NCBI GenBank assembly: GCA_946411635.1
Contig: CAMKES010000011.1
Span: forward strand, 1-64,000
Direction: 5' to 3'
Source: an uncultured Clostridia bacterium
GTDB lineage: Bacteria; Bacillota; Clostridia; Christensenellales; CAG-138
DNA length: 64,000 bases
Positions 18,181-26,365 of this stretch are shown here, in pieces; the stretch's first letter is position 1, and the number at the start of each line of letters is the position of its first letter. Below the pieces are notes generated by a model. It saw nothing but the letters and a program-made list of their open reading frames with translations. It searched no databases and was not told the DNA's origin. Position numbers and translations under genes: made by a program.

Positions 18181-18193
18181 ACGTCCTCCAAAT

Positions 18194-18218
18194 GAAAAAG
18201 GAGGGCGAAACGCCCTCC
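18194..18218 (-). terminator. Terminator of the GGGtGRT gene
   Basis: GGAGGGCG (18200-18207), AAA loop, CGCCCTCC (18211-18218), followed on the minus strand by TTTTTC, 12 nt after the stop. Confidence 0.85.
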
Positions 18219-18229
18219 AGGATGTACCA

Positions 18230-19225
18230 TTACAGACTCTGCGCGATCGCGACAGCAACGGCGACCGTTGCGCCGACCATCGGGTTGTTGCCCATGCCGA
18301 TAAGGCCCATCATCTCGACGTGCGCAGGAACCGAGCTGGATCCCGCAAACTGCGCGTCGCTGTGCATTCTGCCCATGGTGTCGGTCATGCCGTAGGAAGC
18401 GGGACCGGCAGCCATATTGTCGGGATGCAGCGTTCTGCCCGTGCCGCCGCCGGACGCGACGGAGAAGTATTTCTTTCCGTTTTCGACGCACCATTTCTTG
18501 TAGGTGCCGGCAACGGGATGCTGGAAGCGGGTCGGGTTCGTGGAGTTTCCGGTAATGGAAACGTCGACGTTCTCATGACGCATGATCGCAACGCCCTCGT
18601 TGACGTCGTCCGCGCCGTAGCAGCGCACCTTCGCACGCTCGCCGTCGGAGAACGGCTTCGTATAGACGATCTTCAGATCGCCGGTATAATAGTCGTATTC
18701 GGTTTCGACGTAGGTAAAGCCGTTGATGCGGGAGATGATGTACGCCGCATCCTTGCCGAGACCGTTCAGAATGACCTGCAGCGGCTTCTGACGGACCTTG
18801 TTTGCCGTACGTGCGATGCCGATTGCGCCTTCCGCGGCCGCGAACGATTCATGGCCCGCAAGGAACGCAAAGCAGTTGGTTTCTTCTCTCAGGAGCATCG
18901 CGCCGAGATTGCCGTGTCCGAGACCGACCTTGCGCTGATCGGCAACGGAACCCGGAATGCAGAACGACTGCAGACCGATGCCGATGGCTTCGGACGCCTC
19001 GGCCGCGTTTTTAACGCCCTTCTTATAGGCGATCGCCGCACCGACGGTGTATGCCCAGCCCGCGTTCTCAAACGCGATCGGCTGAATGCCCTTGACAATG
19101 CCGTACGGATCCACGCCGTGCGCGTCGCAGATCGCTTTCGCTTCTTCAAGATCCTTGATGCCGTATTCGTTCAGCACCTTCGTGATCTTATCGATTCTTC
19201 TTTCGTATCCTTCAAACGTAATCAT
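18230..19225 (-). CDS. GGGtGRT protein
   Basis: A 331-residue member of the family named for its GGGTGRT motif (here SVASGGGTGRTLHPDN near residue 265). Other Gly-rich blocks are VGLGHGNLGAMLL and FAFLAGHESFAAAEGAIGIAR. The protein is soluble, with no membrane span. The molecular function is unknown. The family is found in anaerobes next to a NifU-like Fe-S scaffold, exactly as here (12-nt gap, same operon), suggesting a shared role in Fe-S or another metal cofactor process; this is inference from context. Confidence 0.85.
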   Translation of the reverse strand: MITFEGYERRIDKITKVLNEYGIKDLEEAKAICDAHGVDPYGIVKGIQPIAFENAGWAYTVGAAIAYKKGVKNAAEASEAIGIGLQSFCIPGSVADQRKVGLGHGNLGAMLLREETNCFAFLAGHESFAAAEGAIGIARTANKVRQKPLQVILNGLGKDAAYIISRINGFTYVETEYDYYTGDLKIVYTKPFSDGERAKVRCYGADDVNEGVAIMRHENVDVSITGNSTNPTRFQHPVAGTYKKWCVENGKKYFSVASGGGTGRTLHPDNMAAGPASYGMTDTMGRMHSDAQFAGSSSVPAHVEMMGLIGMGNNPMVGATVAVAVAIAQSL

Positions 19226-19237
19226 GCGGCACCTCCG

Positions 19238-19930
19238 TTATTCCTTGCGCGGGTCAATGACCTTGGCGGCGTTTGCGAACCGTCCGTAGGTCCCGATGTT
19301 CTTTTCGAACGCTTCCTTGGGATCCATGCCCTTCTTGATCGCGTCCATCATCTTGCCGAGGCTGACAAACTGATATCCGATGATCTCGCCTTCCTCGTCA
19401 AGACCGATCTTCAGGACGTAGCCCTCCGCCATTTCAAGGTAGCGCGGGCCCTTCGCTTTCGTGCCGTACATCGTGCCGATCTGGGAACGAAGTCCCTTGC
19501 CGAGGTCCTCAAGTCCGGCGCCGATGGTCAGACCGTCGTCCGAGAACGCGCTCTGGCTTCTGCCGTAAACGATCTGCAGGAACAGCTCACGCATCGCCGT
19601 GTTGATCGCGTCGCACACGAGGTCGGAATTCAGCGCTTCCAGGATCGTCTTCCCGGGCAGGATCTCCGCCGCCATGGCAGCGGAATGCGTCATGCCGGAA
19701 CAGCCGATCGTTTCAACGAGCGCTTCTTCGATGACGCCTTCTTTGATGTTCAGCGTCAGCTTGCAGGCGCCCTGCTGCGGTGCGCACCAGCCGATGCCGT
19801 GCGTCAATCCGCTGATGTCCTTGATCTGTTTCGCCTTGACCCACTTGCCCTCCTCGGGAATCGGAGCGGGTTCATGCTTCGCGCCTTTTTTGACGCATAC
19901 CATTTCTTCCACGTCGCGGGAATACTGCAT
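19238..19930 (-). CDS. NifU-like Fe-S cluster assembly scaffold protein
   Basis: A 230-residue protein resembling the NifU/IscU N-terminal scaffold fold. Cysteines that could hold a nascent cluster are in GIGWCAPQQGACKL near residues 48-57, ETIGCSGMTHSAAMAAEILPG near 75 and LVCDAINTA near 101. It lacks the compact length of classic IscU (about 130 aa) and has a C-terminal extension. It is the first gene of the pair with GGGtGRT. The ATG at 19930 has GGAGG 10 nt upstream. The longer open frame reaches back past the promoter. Confidence 0.8.
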   Translation of the reverse strand: MQYSRDVEEMVCVKKGAKHEPAPIPEEGKWVKAKQIKDISGLTHGIGWCAPQQGACKLTLNIKEGVIEEALVETIGCSGMTHSAAMAAEILPGKTILEALNSDLVCDAINTAMRELFLQIVYGRSQSAFSDDGLTIGAGLEDLGKGLRSQIGTMYGTKAKGPRYLEMAEGYVLKIGLDEEGEIIGYQFVSLGKMMDAIKKGMDPKEAFEKNIGTYGRFANAAKVIDPRKE

Positions 19931-19988
19931 GTATGTTTGTCCTCCTTTTTTCTTCGGGCGCGAAAAACCGCAATCCCGGATGATAAAA

Positions 19989-20017
19989 AGTATATCATAG
20001 AAAATACATCTACGCAA
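19989..20017 (-). promoter_or_regulatory. Promoter of the Fe-S scaffold/GGGtGRT operon
   Basis: TTGCGT (20012-20017) and TATACT (19989-19994) on the minus strand, 17-nt spacer. A TATAAT on the plus strand at 20034-20039, about 50 nt before rmuC, is probably the rmuC -10 but lacks a good -35. Confidence 0.5.
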
Positions 20018-20087
20018 TACGCGATTTCTGTGTTATAATCAAAACAGAATAGCGGCGGAACGCCGTTTCGCCGAATCGGAGGTACCT

Positions 20088-21323
20088 ATGGAACTTGCCG
20101 CGCTGATCCTTTCCGGCATTTCATTTCTGATCCTGGTCATCGTACTGTTCGTTCTGATCCTCAATTCCAGAAAGGACGGACAGTCGGAACTGCGCATGGA
20201 ACTGAACAACAGTCTGCAGGCGTTCGGAAAGACGATTTCCGACAACCAGCGGGCCGCGTCCGAATCGCAGGACAAGCGACTGCTCAGTATGGAAAACAAT
20301 AACGCGAACGATTTCGATCGCCTGCGCAAATCACAGGAGGATCGCATCAGTTCGCTGGAAAAATCCAACGAGGAAAAACTCGAAGCGATCCGGCAGACGA
20401 TGGAACGCAGGCTTTCCGCGATTCAGACCGAGAATGCGGAAAAGCTTTCCGAGATGCAGAAGGTCGTCGACGAAAAACTGCAGAAAACGCTCGAATCGCG
20501 GATTTCCGAATCGTTCAAGGTCGTTTCCACGCAGCTCGAACAGGTTTATAAGGGACTCGGCGAGATGCAGGCGGTCGCCGCCGGCGTTACCGACCTCAAA
20601 AAGGTGCTTTCAAACGTCAAGACGCGCGGCATCCTCGGTGAGGCGCAGCTTTCGGCGATCCTTTCCGAGATTTTGTCGCCCGAGCAGTATGCGGTCGATA
20701 CCGCAACGAAGCCCGGCTCCCGCGACCGCGTCGAGTTCGCGATCCGTCTGCCCGGCGACGGAGACGAACCCGTTCTGCTGCCGATCGACGCCAAATTCCC
20801 CGGCGAAACGTTCTCGCAGCTGCAGGACGCGTACGACAGCGGCGATCCCGAGCAGATCGCGGCGGCGGCCAAGATGCTGGAGATCCGGCTGAAGGCCGAA
20901 GCAAAGGATATTCGCGACAAGTATATCGATCCGCCCCACACGACCGATTTCGGAATCCTCTTCCTTCCCTTCGAGGGTCTTTACGCCGAAGCGGTCAACC
21001 GCGGATTTATCGAGGAGCTGCAGCGCGCGTACCGCATCAACGTGACCGGACCGTCCACGATGGCGGCGTTTTTGAACAGTCTGCAGATGGGCTTCCGTAC
21101 GCTCGCCATCCAAAAGCGTTCGAGCGAGGTCTGGCAGGTGCTCGGCGCCGTCAAGACCGAGTTTGAGAAGTTCGACGACATTCTCGACCGTTCGCAGCAA
21201 AAGCTTCGCCAGGTCAACGACGATCTCGATACGCTGATCGGGACCCGCACGCGCGCGATCAACCGCAAGCTGAAGGACGTCGAACGGCTCGACGCGCCGG
21301 AAGCGGAAAGGCTTCTCGACTGA
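20088..21323 (+). CDS. rmuC: DNA recombination protein RmuC
   Basis: RmuC limits recombination between inverted repeats and carries a nuclease-like core. In 411 residues an N-terminal membrane anchor (about 5-25) is followed by a long coiled coil (about 35-165). The RmuC core contains KTRGILGEAQLSAILSEIL, PIDAKFPGE, DFGILFLPFEGLYAEAV and GFRTLAIQKRS. The predicted topology is an N-terminal anchor with a cytoplasmic domain. The ATG is preceded by CGGAGG. The final codons are partly repeated downstream at 22226-22263. Confidence 0.95.
   Translation: MELAALILSGISFLILVIVLFVLILNSRKDGQSELRMELNNSLQAFGKTISDNQRAASESQDKRLLSMENNNANDFDRLRKSQEDRISSLEKSNEEKLEAIRQTMERRLSAIQTENAEKLSEMQKVVDEKLQKTLESRISESFKVVSTQLEQVYKGLGEMQAVAAGVTDLKKVLSNVKTRGILGEAQLSAILSEILSPEQYAVDTATKPGSRDRVEFAIRLPGDGDEPVLLPIDAKFPGETFSQLQDAYDSGDPEQIAAAAKMLEIRLKAEAKDIRDKYIDPPHTTDFGILFLPFEGLYAEAVNRGFIEELQRAYRINVTGPSTMAAFLNSLQMGFRTLAIQKRSSEVWQVLGAVKTEFEKFDDILDRSQQKLRQVNDDLDTLIGTRTRAINRKLKDVERLDAPEAERLLD
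21256..21293 (+). repeat. Direct repeat, copy 1 (inside the rmuC 3' end)
   Basis: A 38-nt segment of the rmuC 3' end that reappears at 22226-22263 with 33 of 38 positions identical by my alignment. Together the copies flank the GNAT gene. Confidence 0.75.
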
Positions 21324-22189
21324 TGGCGGCGTTCCGGACCTATCGGGATACCGATTATGAACCGGTCTGCCGGTTTTTGATCGAGCTGAACCGCACCGAC
21401 CGGTCGCATATCAACTGGAACTGGGCGCGGTTTGAATGGATGTACGGGCATCCGTATACGGACCGGTCTCTGCTCGGTTCCATCGGTCTTTGGTTCGAAA
21501 AGGATCGAATCGTCGGCGCCGCATTGTTCGACATGTACTTCGGCGAAGCGTTTTGCGGCGTTCTGCCGGGTTATGAATCGCTGTATCCCGACGTTCTCAA
21601 CTACGCGTACGGCCATATGCAGGACGAATCCGGGCTCGCCGTTGCGATCGAGGACGGCAGCGCCGCAGAGATCGACGCTGCGGTAAAATGCGGCTTTTCC
21701 CCGATCGCACAGTACGAAACGATCATGCAGATCGCTCCCGATCGCAGCTTTCCCGTCGTTCTTCCGTCCGGGTATTCGATCGCCGCGATCGACCCGAAGG
21801 ACTGCGCGGAACGCATGCAATGGCTGTTCTGGCAGGGCTTCGATCACGGAGAGGATTACGAGGCTTTTCTGAGAGAACCGCAGGCGCCTCCCCTACCGCG
21901 TCCGCATTTCAATCGCGAACTGAGCATGTGCGCCTATTCTCCGGACGGCGTTCCGGTTGCGTATGCGTGCCTGTGGAAGCATCCGGATACCGACTATGCC
22001 TACGTAGAACCGGTCTGCACGATCCCGTCCGCACGCAGAAAAGGACTCGCGAAAGCGCTCCTCTGCGCGGCGATGAATCATGCCGGGACGCTCGGAGCAA
22101 AAACGGTTTACGTCATTTCGGACCAGGTTTTTTACGCGTCGATCGGGTTTTCAAACGCATATCATTACACGTTTTACCGAAAGCCGTAA
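21323..22189 (+). CDS. GNAT family acetyltransferase
   Basis: 288 residues. The C-terminal half is a GNAT fold with the acetyl-CoA loop near residue 230 (TIPSARRKGLAKALLCAAM) and the terminal YASIGFSNAYHYTFYRK block. The N-terminal half looks like a second, degenerate GNAT-like domain. Substrate unknown. It starts within the rmuC stop (TGATG), so it is translated with rmuC, yet it is bracketed by copies of the rmuC tail, suggesting it was inserted or arose by duplication at this site. Confidence 0.85.
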   Translation: MAAFRTYRDTDYEPVCRFLIELNRTDRSHINWNWARFEWMYGHPYTDRSLLGSIGLWFEKDRIVGAALFDMYFGEAFCGVLPGYESLYPDVLNYAYGHMQDESGLAVAIEDGSAAEIDAAVKCGFSPIAQYETIMQIAPDRSFPVVLPSGYSIAAIDPKDCAERMQWLFWQGFDHGEDYEAFLREPQAPPLPRPHFNRELSMCAYSPDGVPVAYACLWKHPDTDYAYVEPVCTIPSARRKGLAKALLCAAMNHAGTLGAKTVYVISDQVFYASIGFSNAYHYTFYRKP

Positions 22190-22225
22190 CGGAGCAGGCG
22201 ATCCCATGCAGATCGCCGCAACCGT

Positions 22226-22263
22226 GCGATCAACCGCAAGCGCAAGGACGTTTGACGGCTCGA
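22226..22263 (+). repeat. Direct repeat, copy 2 (decayed rmuC 3' end)
   Basis: Non-coding copy of 21256-21293 just after the GNAT gene. Looser similarity appears to continue on both sides with small gaps, up to the equivalent of the rmuC stop. Confidence 0.7.
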
Positions 22264-22270
22264 TCCCCCG

Positions 22271-22316
22271 AAGCAACCGTTCTCCGGAGTTCGGAAATCG
22301 CAACAGACGGTTGCTT
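22271..22316 (+). promoter_or_regulatory. Inverted repeat overlapping the XRE gene promoter
   Basis: AAGCAACCGT (22271-22280) and ACGGTTGCTT (22307-22316) form a 10-bp perfect inverted repeat with a 26-nt centre. The right arm enters the -35 box at 22315. It could be an operator, possibly for the encoded regulator itself. It has no T-tract, so a terminator is less likely. Confidence 0.5.
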
Positions 22317-22343
22317 GTCAATCCTTCCGTCCGATGGTACAAT
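22315..22343 (+). promoter_or_regulatory. Promoter of the XRE/zinc-ribbon gene
   Basis: TTGTCA (22315-22320) and TACAAT (22338-22343) with a 17-nt spacer, 27 nt upstream of the ATG. Confidence 0.7.
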
Positions 22344-22370
22344 ACCGACAGCAACAAACAGGAGGTATGT

Positions 22371-23135
22371 ATGGATACAAAAGACGTCATTTTCGAACTG
22401 CGGACCAAGAACGGTCTTTCTCAGGATGAACTAGCCGAAAAGGTCTTTGTGACGCGGCAGGCGGTATCGCGTTGGGAAAACGGTGAAACGGTTCCGAATA
22501 CGGAAACACTGAAGCTGCTTTCCAGGCTGTTCAACGTCTCCATCAATACCCTGCTTGGCTCTCCGCACCAACTGATCTGCCAGTGCTGCGGCATGCCGCT
22601 TCAGGACGAGATCATCGGCAAGGACAAGGACGGTACGCCGAATGAAGCGTACTGCAAGTGGTGCTATGCCGACGGTACATATACCTACAGCGATATGGAT
22701 GAGCTGATCGACGTATGTATCCCGCATATGGTCAACGAATCCTTTTCCGAAGAGCAGGCCCGCGCATATCTGAAACAGGTCCTGCCTACGCTGGATTACT
22801 GGAAGCGCTACGAGGCGCTGAGCGACGACGGACAGTTTGAAGCGTTCAAGAAGCAGCTCATCTGCGAGATCAACGACCTGCATATCGAGGGTATGCCGAA
22901 GGTCGAACGGCTCAACGCGCTGGTCGGCAGCTTCGTGAATCTCGCTTATCCGCTTCCGAGCGGCGCAAGCGTAAGGTTCCTGAACGACGGAACGACCTAT
23001 CTCGGCACCCAGCTCGAATCGGAGTTCGGCGGAGACCGGTGTTTCGGCGTACTTGCCAACATGGATTTCATTCTGATCTGCACCTACGAAGCGGAGGGCA
23101 AAAACCCGGAGCTTGTGCTGTATAAGAAACGATAA
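22371..23135 (+). CDS. XRE-family regulator with zinc-ribbon domain
   Basis: 254 residues in three parts. The N-terminal helix-turn-helix (about 5-60) contains LRTKNGLSQDELAEKVFVTRQAVSRWENG. A putative zinc ribbon (CQCCGMPL near 66 and CKWCYADG near 90) resembles the zinc-ribbon domain seen in many Firmicutes XRE proteins. The C-terminal alpha/beta domain (about 145-254) is unassigned. The ATG at 22371 has GGAGG 6 nt upstream. It is transcribed alone, with an inverted repeat on its promoter. Target genes cannot be read from the sequence. Confidence 0.85.
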   Translation: MDTKDVIFELRTKNGLSQDELAEKVFVTRQAVSRWENGETVPNTETLKLLSRLFNVSINTLLGSPHQLICQCCGMPLQDEIIGKDKDGTPNEAYCKWCYADGTYTYSDMDELIDVCIPHMVNESFSEEQARAYLKQVLPTLDYWKRYEALSDDGQFEAFKKQLICEINDLHIEGMPKVERLNALVGSFVNLAYPLPSGASVRFLNDGTTYLGTQLESEFGGDRCFGVLANMDFILICTYEAEGKNPELVLYKKR

Positions 23136-23150
23136 CGTGTATCTTTCAAA

Positions 23151-23185
23151 GCAAAACGACCGAGCGAATCGCTCGGTCGTTTTGC
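23151..23185. terminator. Bidirectional terminator between the XRE and S9 peptidase genes
   Basis: A 16-bp perfect stem (23151-23166 with 23170-23185), AAT loop, with A/T-rich outer arms giving T-tracts on both strands. It ends two convergent genes. Confidence 0.9.
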
Positions 23186-25180
23186 TTATTCTTTTGCGTA
23201 CTTCTCGAACCAGTTCGTGATCTCGGTGAGCCTGCGGATGCGGTGCTTCGGCTTGCCGGAGCGGGACAGCTCGTGGTTTTCGCCGTGGAACACGCAGATG
23301 CGCGCCGGGATCCCGCGGTCGACGAGCGCCGCATACATCTGCAGGCCCTGATCGATCGGACAGCGGTAATCCTCGTCGGAATGGATGAACAGCGTCGGCG
23401 TTTTCACGTTCTTTGCGTATTTCAGCGGGCTGTGATTCCAAAGCTTTGCGTGATCCGTATAGAAATCCGCGTGATTCTGATCGCCGACGAAGTAATAGCC
23501 GATATCGGAAATGCCGTTGAAGCTCAGCCAGTTTGAGATCGACCGCTGCGACGCGCAGGCGCAGAACCGGTCGGTGTGCCCGATGATCCAGTTCGTCATA
23601 AAGCCGCCGTAGCTGCCGCCCGTTTCGCAGACGCGCTTCGGATCGATCGCCGGATACCGCTTCAGCACCTCGTCAGCAAAGTCCATCAGATTGCGGTAGT
23701 CCGTTTCACCGTAGTGTCCCATGATGTCCGCAAATGCGTCTCCCCTGCCGTCCGAGCCCTTCGGGTTGCAGAAGAACACGAAATAGCCCATGCCGGCCCA
23801 CACCTGCATCTCGTGATAAAACACCGTGCCGTAGACCGTCTTCGGTCCGCCGTGGATATCGAACACCGCGGGGTATTTCTTCGCGGGATCGTAATCTTTG
23901 GGCTTCAGCACCCAGCCGTCGATCTTCCATCCTTCGCTCTCGACCGAAAGAGGCTCGCACACGGCAACGTATTTGTCCTTCAGCGCATCGTCGTTGAAAT
24001 GCGAGAGCTTTTTGAGTTCGCCGGTTTTCAGGTTCTTTGCATACAGCTCCTGCAGACTGCCTTCGTACAGCGCGACGAACAGCGCAATCTCGTTGTCCGG
24101 ATGGATCGCGCAGGCGTCAATGCTGCCCGTTTCCGTTGCGATCGGGAAAATGTTCCCCTGAAGGTCCAAAGCGTACAAATGCGAGCTGTCGCCGCGCGTA
24201 GTGACGTAATACAGGCGTCCGTTTGCCGCGTACGTCGTTTCGCCTCCGCCGTAACGCGCGTCGCTCCCGACCGAGTTCCAAAGGCTCTCGGTGTTCTCGT
24301 ACAGCATGGACAGTTCGCCGGTTTCTCGGTCGACGGTATAGAAGTCGACGTTCTCATTGAGGCCGATATCCTTGCCCTCCGTCGCCGTCAGAAGGAGCGT
24401 TTCACCGACCGCCTTGATCCGATCGGCATACAGTCCTTCATAGGCTTTCAGAAGACGGCTCTCCCCGGTGTTTCCGTCCGCCGCGTACAGTTTCGGATGT
24501 GTCAGATCGCGGCGCGCGGTGTAGGAATCGCCGAGATAATACACGAGATCGCCGATCGTCTCGACGGAATCAACCGAGAAGTCCGGTTCGGTAACACGCC
24601 GGATCTCCTTTGCTTCGGGCGAGACGAGAAACAGCGCCGTGCGCGATTTATTGATGATCCCGCCGCCGTTGAACCAGTACGGCAGTTCGTCAAAGACCTC
24701 GTAATCCGCATCGTCCGCGTATTGCTTCTGCACCTTTTCGCGGTCTTCCCTGCTCATGCAGTAGTAGTCCGGCACGTTCGCGTCGATCGATCCGAGCACG
24801 GCAAAGGAGCCGTTCGGCAGTTTTCGGATCCAGCTTGCGGAGAACGGAAGCGTGAACGCATGCAGCGCCTCGCCGCCGGAGAGCGACAGCCTGTAATAGC
24901 TCGTAAACTGCTCTTTCGCTTCCGCGCGTTTCTTTTCCGAGGCGGAACGGACCGCAGGAAACAGGATCGTATCGGCGTCCTCCCAGGTATAGCGCATCTC
25001 TTTTCCGAGATCGGTCAGCTGCTTCAGCGAACCGTCGTAAAGCCACAGGCGGCTTTCATAACAGTTTTCGTCCTCGTTGCAGTTTGAAACGACGAACGCG
25101 GCGCGCCTTCCGTCCGGCGAATACCGAACGTTCGACAGGAACCGATACTGCAAAAAATCATTGATCTTTACGGATTCCAT
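23186..25180 (-). CDS. S9 family prolyl oligopeptidase-type peptidase
   Basis: 664 residues. A predicted beta-propeller (about 1-400) precedes an alpha/beta-hydrolase domain. The catalytic triad is visible: Ser in GGSYGGFMTNW (near 521), Asp in HSDEDYRCP (near 601) and His in HGENHEL (near 636). FDIHGGPKTVYG supplies the oxyanion region. There is no signal peptide, so it is probably cytoplasmic and degrades oligopeptides or acts as an acylaminoacyl peptidase. The ATG at 25180 follows AAGGAGGAACGT. Transcribed alone. Confidence 0.93.
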   Translation of the reverse strand: MESVKINDFLQYRFLSNVRYSPDGRRAAFVVSNCNEDENCYESRLWLYDGSLKQLTDLGKEMRYTWEDADTILFPAVRSASEKKRAEAKEQFTSYYRLSLSGGEALHAFTLPFSASWIRKLPNGSFAVLGSIDANVPDYYCMSREDREKVQKQYADDADYEVFDELPYWFNGGGIINKSRTALFLVSPEAKEIRRVTEPDFSVDSVETIGDLVYYLGDSYTARRDLTHPKLYAADGNTGESRLLKAYEGLYADRIKAVGETLLLTATEGKDIGLNENVDFYTVDRETGELSMLYENTESLWNSVGSDARYGGGETTYAANGRLYYVTTRGDSSHLYALDLQGNIFPIATETGSIDACAIHPDNEIALFVALYEGSLQELYAKNLKTGELKKLSHFNDDALKDKYVAVCEPLSVESEGWKIDGWVLKPKDYDPAKKYPAVFDIHGGPKTVYGTVFYHEMQVWAGMGYFVFFCNPKGSDGRGDAFADIMGHYGETDYRNLMDFADEVLKRYPAIDPKRVCETGGSYGGFMTNWIIGHTDRFCACASQRSISNWLSFNGISDIGYYFVGDQNHADFYTDHAKLWNHSPLKYAKNVKTPTLFIHSDEDYRCPIDQGLQMYAALVDRGIPARICVFHGENHELSRSGKPKHRIRRLTEITNWFEKYAKE

Positions 25181-25207
25181 ACGTTCCTCCTTATCCTTGA
25201 TAAACCC

Positions 25208-25236
25208 ATTGTATACGCAGGAAACAGAATTTGCAA
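25208..25236 (-). promoter_or_regulatory. Promoter of the S9 peptidase gene
   Basis: TTGCAA (25231-25236) and TACAAT (25208-25213) on the minus strand, 17-nt spacer. Confidence 0.65.
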
Positions 25237-25240
25237 GAAA

Positions 25241-25269
25241 AGAAAAAGAACAACGGCGAACCGTTGTTC
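25241..25269 (-). terminator. Terminator of the DUF2877 gene
   Basis: GAACAACGG/CCGTTGTTC stem (25248-25256 with 25261-25269), 4-nt loop, followed on the minus strand by TTTTTCTTTTC. Confidence 0.85.
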
Positions 25270-25280
25270 CGTGTATCGGT

Positions 25281-26183
25281 TTATTCAAGCGGTTTCCCGC
25301 CGTACTGGTGCACGATCGAAAGCCAGACGCCGGTCAGCAGATCCGTGCCGCCCCGATCGGTTTCGGATGCGATCTTGTTCGCGTTGGCAACGATCGCAGC
25401 ATAATTCGCATCGGAGAACAGGTTGCAGAGGAGCTGGAACAGGTCCTCGGATACGAGCCCTTCGCCGCTTTGCAGCAGCAGCGCGGCGCCGAGTTCGTTC
25501 GTGTGCGCGGCAGCGCCGCCCGCCGTTTCCCGTGTGATTTCCAGAACGCGGTCCCGGCTTCTGCCGAGCGCGACGCTCAGCGCGGCGTACCCTGCGAGAT
25601 ATCCGCAAAGGAAAAGATCGGAGGCCGGCGTAATCCCGAGCCCGACGCCGGAAATCGAAGCGCCGACTTCCCTGCATTCCGCGGTGATCTGCTCCCGGAA
25701 CGCGGCGTGCAGGCGGTCGAGATGCGGCGCAACCGTTTCACAGAAAGCGTTTCGTTTTCCGTCCGCCGCAAGCGCGGAAAGATCGTCTTCGACGGCGTTC
25801 GTTTCGATCGCGCGCAGGACGTGACGCATCCGGATATCCAGATCAACGGGCAAAAACACCGCCTGCACGGAGCCGAGCGAAAGCTCGTAATCCGTCGCAA
25901 GGGACAGGTCGACGGTGAATTCGCACGCGGGGATCTCGATCTTTTCGTTTCCGAGAAGAACCTCCTGTCCTTCCGCGATCTCATAGCGCGTAAGCGGCTT
26001 CGTTGAGTTCACGACGATCGAGAACGGCATCAGGCAGCGCGCGTTGGTCAGGATGGAGACCATCCCGACGGACGTGCTGCAATAGACAACGTCGGGATAC
26101 ACCGCGTAAACCGTTCCGGCATAGCGGTCCATGTCCAGATATGCGTGCAGTCGTCTGCAGATTTTTCTTGCTGTTTCTACCAT
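25281..26183 (-). CDS. DUF2877 family protein
   Basis: 300 residues resembling DUF2877 proteins, whose hallmark is a Gly-x-Gly-x-Gly-hydrophobic-Thr-Pro-x-x-Asp motif; here it is ISGVGLGITPASDLFLCG near residue 196. In other bacteria the family clusters with FdrA and purine/allantoin breakdown genes, but its own activity is unproven. There are no membrane spans or signal. It stands alone between two terminators. The xdh-like genes 20 kb away are the only purine link in the window. GGAGA precedes the ATG. Confidence 0.75.
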   Translation of the reverse strand: MVETARKICRRLHAYLDMDRYAGTVYAVYPDVVYCSTSVGMVSILTNARCLMPFSIVVNSTKPLTRYEIAEGQEVLLGNEKIEIPACEFTVDLSLATDYELSLGSVQAVFLPVDLDIRMRHVLRAIETNAVEDDLSALAADGKRNAFCETVAPHLDRLHAAFREQITAECREVGASISGVGLGITPASDLFLCGYLAGYAALSVALGRSRDRVLEITRETAGGAAAHTNELGAALLLQSGEGLVSEDLFQLLCNLFSDANYAAIVANANKIASETDRGGTDLLTGVWLSIVHQYGGKPLE

Positions 26184-26211
26184 TTGATCTCCGTATATTT
26201 TTTGAATGCCG

Positions 26212-26231
26212 ACGGTAAGTATTCATACCGT
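26212..26231 (-). repeat. Inverted repeat in the DUF2877 leader
   Basis: ACGGTA (26212-26217) and TACCGT (26226-26231), 8 nt apart, just downstream of the predicted transcription start. A possible operator or small leader hairpin. Confidence 0.35.
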
Positions 26232-26241
26232 TTCCAACAGT

Positions 26242-26270
26242 ATTTTACCCCGAAGCGCGAAAAATGTAAA
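26242..26270 (-). promoter_or_regulatory. Promoter of the DUF2877 gene
   Basis: TTTACA (26265-26270) and TAAAAT (26242-26247) on the minus strand, 17-nt spacer ending in CGGGG. It shares the 16-mer TTCGGGGTAAAATACT with the tilS promoter. Confidence 0.6.
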
Positions 26271-26323
26271 GAGAAATCGCATGATCCGGCGAATCAGAAT
26301 AGGAATAGAATGTAAATATATGC

Positions 26324-26350
26324 AAAAAGAGGAGCGAATCCGCTCCTCTT
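26324..26350 (-). terminator. Terminator of the pepQ-efp-CD1247 operon
   Basis: AAGAGGAGCG (26327-26336), AATC loop, CGCTCCTCTT (26341-26350), with a T run on the minus strand, 16 nt after the stop. Confidence 0.9.
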
Positions 26351-26365
26351 CATGTTCAACGGGGA

